A DNA stretch of 7,045 nt, taken from Thermoplasmata archaeon (GTDB lineage: Archaea; Thermoplasmatota; Thermoplasmata; Thermoplasmatales; Thermoplasmataceae). The notes under the pieces are model-generated. The model worked only from the letters and a program-made list of their open reading frames with translations. It made no database searches and was not told where the DNA came from. The first letter of the stretch is position 1; each line of letters starts with the position of its first letter. The position numbers and the translations under genes are program-made. Below are positions 5,949-7,045 of this stretch, one piece after another. The stretch covers positions 1 to 7,045 of the forward strand of contig JAJZKS010000088.1 of the NCBI GenBank assembly GCA_021850835.1, written 5' to 3'.

Positions 5949-5997
5949 CCATGGCAAGATTGAACTTATCAGTTAAAGAATGTACCTATTAGCCCGG

Positions 5998-6017
5998 CTC
6001 AGTTAGTTTAACCTGAG
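5998..6017 (+). promoter_or_regulatory. Leader hairpin overlapping the ribosome site of the four-helix protein gene
   Basis: CTCAG (5998-6002) pairs with CTGAG (6013-6017) and TTA (6003-6005) with TAA (6009-6011). The result is an eight-pair stem with one bulged C and a three-base loop. Its 3' arm contains most of the GAGG ribosome site (6015-6018) eight bases before ATG 6026, so folding would hide the site. It could instead be a DNA operator. The function is inferred from position. Confidence 0.4.
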
Positions 6018-6025
6018 GCGGAAGT

Positions 6026-6472
6026 ATGAGACCCCCTTGGAGCGCCATTGTGCTTTGCGGAATTGACGCTGCACTTATGGCGTCTGCACTTTACGGTGGA
6101 ATAAATTTTATCATGGACCCAACCGGCAAATCCATGGGAATTGACTTTGCACTTCCGTATATCCCGTATGTAGAAGATTTTCTTATCTTCGGCGTCTGGC
6201 TTGTCATGGTATTCTCTGTCTTCCCAGCTGTGCTGATTTATGGCCTCCTGACTGAAAAGAAATGGTCGTTATACGGCACAATGGTGCTCGGTGTCCTTGA
6301 GATAGTCTGGATTGCAACCCAGGTGGTGCTTTTCTATTCAGCCACGGGATTCACATTCCTCTGGGCCCTGATAGGAGGTTTCGGAGTTGTTTCGCTCATC
6401 CTCGCGCCACTCCCATCTATGAGGAACTTCTATCTTGCTCAGAGGCGGACTTCAAGTAAAAAGACTGCATGA
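6026..6472 (+). CDS. Four-helix integral membrane protein of unknown function
   Basis: This 148-residue protein has four hydrophobic helices at about 7-29, 52-74, 80-104 and 109-127 and a basic tail (QRRTSSKKTA). The first loop carries FIMDPTGKSMGI, followed by LPYIPYVEDFLIFGVWL. This d-P-x-G-x-x-x-G loop followed by an aromatic-rich second helix is a pattern I associate with small four-helix membrane proteins of unknown role in bacteria and archaea. No catalytic motif is visible. ATG 6026 is preceded by a GAGGCGG ribosome site, so this gene uses a leadered transcript. Its stop TGA (6470-6472) overlaps an ATG in the arrangement ATGA, which opens a 21-codon frame. The protein is expected in the cytoplasmic membrane. 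Coding status is good; function is unknown. Confidence 0.7.
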   Translation: MRPPWSAIVLCGIDAALMASALYGGINFIMDPTGKSMGIDFALPYIPYVEDFLIFGVWLVMVFSVFPAVLIYGLLTEKKWSLYGTMVLGVLEIVWIATQVVLFYSATGFTFLWALIGGFGVVSLILAPLPSMRNFYLAQRRTSSKKTA

Positions 6473-6534
6473 ATGAAATTATGTCAACTCTCACCATTGT
6501 GGCGGGAATTATCTGGTACGGGGTAGGGCTCTAA
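6469..6534 (+). CDS. Possible translationally coupled 21-residue hydrophobic microprotein
   Basis: The ATG at 6469 shares ATGA with the stop of the four-helix protein gene, the classical start-stop overlap for translational coupling. The frame runs 21 codons to TAA at 6532-6534. After MNEIMST it is a single hydrophobic stretch with an aromatic pair (IIWYGVGL at the end), long enough for about one short membrane helix. No Shine-Dalgarno of its own is evident, which coupling would not require. The overlap and the hydrophobicity after a membrane protein gene are suggestive, but a 22-codon frame occurs easily by chance. No family is recognised. Confidence 0.3.
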   Translation: MNEIMSTLTIVAGIIWYGVGL

Positions 6535-6563
6535 CAGTTAATGGAAAATATTGATTGATATCG

Positions 6564-6575
6564 TGTAATGTTACA
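6564..6575. repeat. Small inverted repeat on the tnpB start codon
   Basis: TGTAA and TTACA flank two bases, and the repeat spans the ATG at 6568. It could help limit expression of the mobile-element gene through RNA pairing or repressor binding. Five-base arms are easily found by chance. Confidence 0.2.
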
Positions 6576-7045
6576 TAATCCTATCCAGATCTCATTTACT
6601 CATTTTCCTGGAGGCAAGGGAAAAGCACTTCTGCCATTTACAATGAACAGAACTGTGCCTTCCTCACATCCATGGAGATCATCAGGAGAGAAACGTACCA
6701 TATGGTGGCACTATGAACCATCCCCACAGGTCACCGATTACTTGAAGGACATGCAGGATGCCATACACTACGGCCTCCTGAAAGCGGAAGAAATGAGGAG
6801 AACCAATGGAAAAATTCCCTCTCCAATCGATCTCAGGAGGGAGATCAAGCCATGGTATGATTCCTCGTATGGATATGCGAAGCATCACATCAATCCTGTT
6901 TGCAGATCATCCATTGCCATACTGAGATCATTCAGGAAGAACAGGGGAGGAAAGAAATATCCTGAAGTGAACAAACTCTCCATGCGTCTGGACAGTGAGC
7001 TTGTGAAGCTTGAAGGCGGTATCATCAGGATCACCATGAAGCCTC
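6568..7045 (+). CDS. tnpB: TnpB/OrfB-type protein of the IS200/IS605 superfamily, 5' part (runs off the window)
   Basis: The frame is open for 159 codons from ATG 6568 to the window end. An in-frame TGA at 6556-6558 limits the start. The stretch WYDSSYGYAKHHINPVCRSSIAILRSFRKNR (96-126), then KKYPEV, SMRLDSELVKL and GGIIRITMKP (150-159), matches the N-terminal helical and beta-barrel region of archaeal TnpB/OrfB proteins. These are RNA-guided RuvC-type nucleases carried by IS605 or IS1341-like elements. The RuvC catalytic residues and C-terminal zinc ribbon would lie beyond the window, so intactness cannot be judged. Residues 1-45 have no family look; ATG at 6643 (Met26) is an alternative start. 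No TnpA gene is seen upstream, which favours a TnpB-only element, though TnpA could follow downstream. The guide RNA would be at the missing 3' end. Confidence 0.65.
   Translation, partial: MLHNPIQISFTHFPGGKGKALLPFTMNRTVPSSHPWRSSGEKRTIWWHYEPSPQVTDYLKDMQDAIHYGLLKAEEMRRTNGKIPSPIDLRREIKPWYDSSYGYAKHHINPVCRSSIAILRSFRKNRGGKKYPEVNKLSMRLDSELVKLEGGIIRITMKP
6584..7045 (+). mobile_element. Part of an IS200/IS605-type (IS1341-like) element; left end not defined
   Basis: Only the tnpB part marks the element. The left boundary must lie upstream of the gene, somewhere between the end of the four-helix protein gene (6472) and about 6568, but no subterminal hairpin is clear enough to place it. The coordinates given therefore cover only coding sequence certainly inside the element. 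Elements of this kind lack terminal inverted repeats and target duplications, so none are expected. Confidence 0.4.

Noticed and set aside
5951..5992. 13-codon ORF starting MARLNLSVKE, resembling the start of a ribbon-helix-helix protein
   Set aside because: It ends after 13 residues, has no ribosome site and its nearest TATA element is too close. Probably chance.
5991..6024. tRNA-like 5' half (AGCCCGGCTCAG... with a D-arm-like stem)
   Set aside because: No anticodon arm, T-arm or matching acceptor 3' strand follows; the next bases are the start of a good coding frame. Explained better as a leader hairpin.
6551..6559. Overlapping TTGAT motifs before tnpB, like the target motif of some IS200/IS605 elements
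   Set aside because: Five-base motifs are common in AT-rich DNA and no element end can be matched to it within this window.
6682..6888. 68-codon minus-strand frame inside tnpB
   Set aside because: It is the antisense shadow of the TnpB reading frame.
1..7045. CRISPR array, rRNA or tRNA genes
   Set aside because: No spaced direct repeats and no structural RNA signatures were seen on either strand.

Overview
The window looks like a piece of archaeal chromosome, most plausibly from Thermoplasmata (Thermoplasmatales-like). Four things point there. Several genes have an AT-rich TATA element centred about 24-27 bases before the start codon, the layout of leaderless archaeal transcripts. Other genes carry GAGGTG, GGAGGT or GGTGA ribosome sites. 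GTG and TTG starts are common. One gene encodes a type I surface protein built from GLPxG...W repeats and dense in N-glycosylation sequons, a style typical of wall-less acidophilic archaea. The genus cannot be fixed from the sequence alone.

Layout. At the left edge is the N-terminus of an MFS transporter on the minus strand. A 314-base gap follows, holding the transporter promoter, a palindrome, a possible leaderless 43-residue ORF and a 7-bp inverted repeat. Next is a divergent pair: an alpha/beta hydrolase of the dienelactone-hydrolase type (minus) and a short-chain dehydrogenase/reductase (plus). They share a control region with a 6-bp dyad. The dehydrogenase ends in a hairpin plus T-run and converges on a SAM-dependent methyltransferase (minus). 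Behind the methyltransferase, on the same strand, lies a SpoIIM-like integral membrane protein. Divergent from that is the large repeat-containing surface glycoprotein (plus), which converges with a six-helix membrane protein (minus). A four-helix membrane protein (plus) follows, with a start-stop-overlapping 21-codon ORF behind it. The right edge is the 5' part of an IS200/IS605-type TnpB (OrfB) gene that runs out of the window.

There is no obvious multi-gene operon. Most genes have their own promoter and alternate in strand, so the region reads as single metabolic and envelope genes next to a mobile element. The hydrolase and dehydrogenase could be co-regulated because they share one divergent intergenic region. 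The cluster from 3088 to about 6534 is strongly weighted to membrane and surface proteins. I do not see a clear new defence or biosynthetic system. The best leads are the possible translationally coupled microprotein, the RNA-level structures, the repeat surface protein and the incomplete TnpB locus.
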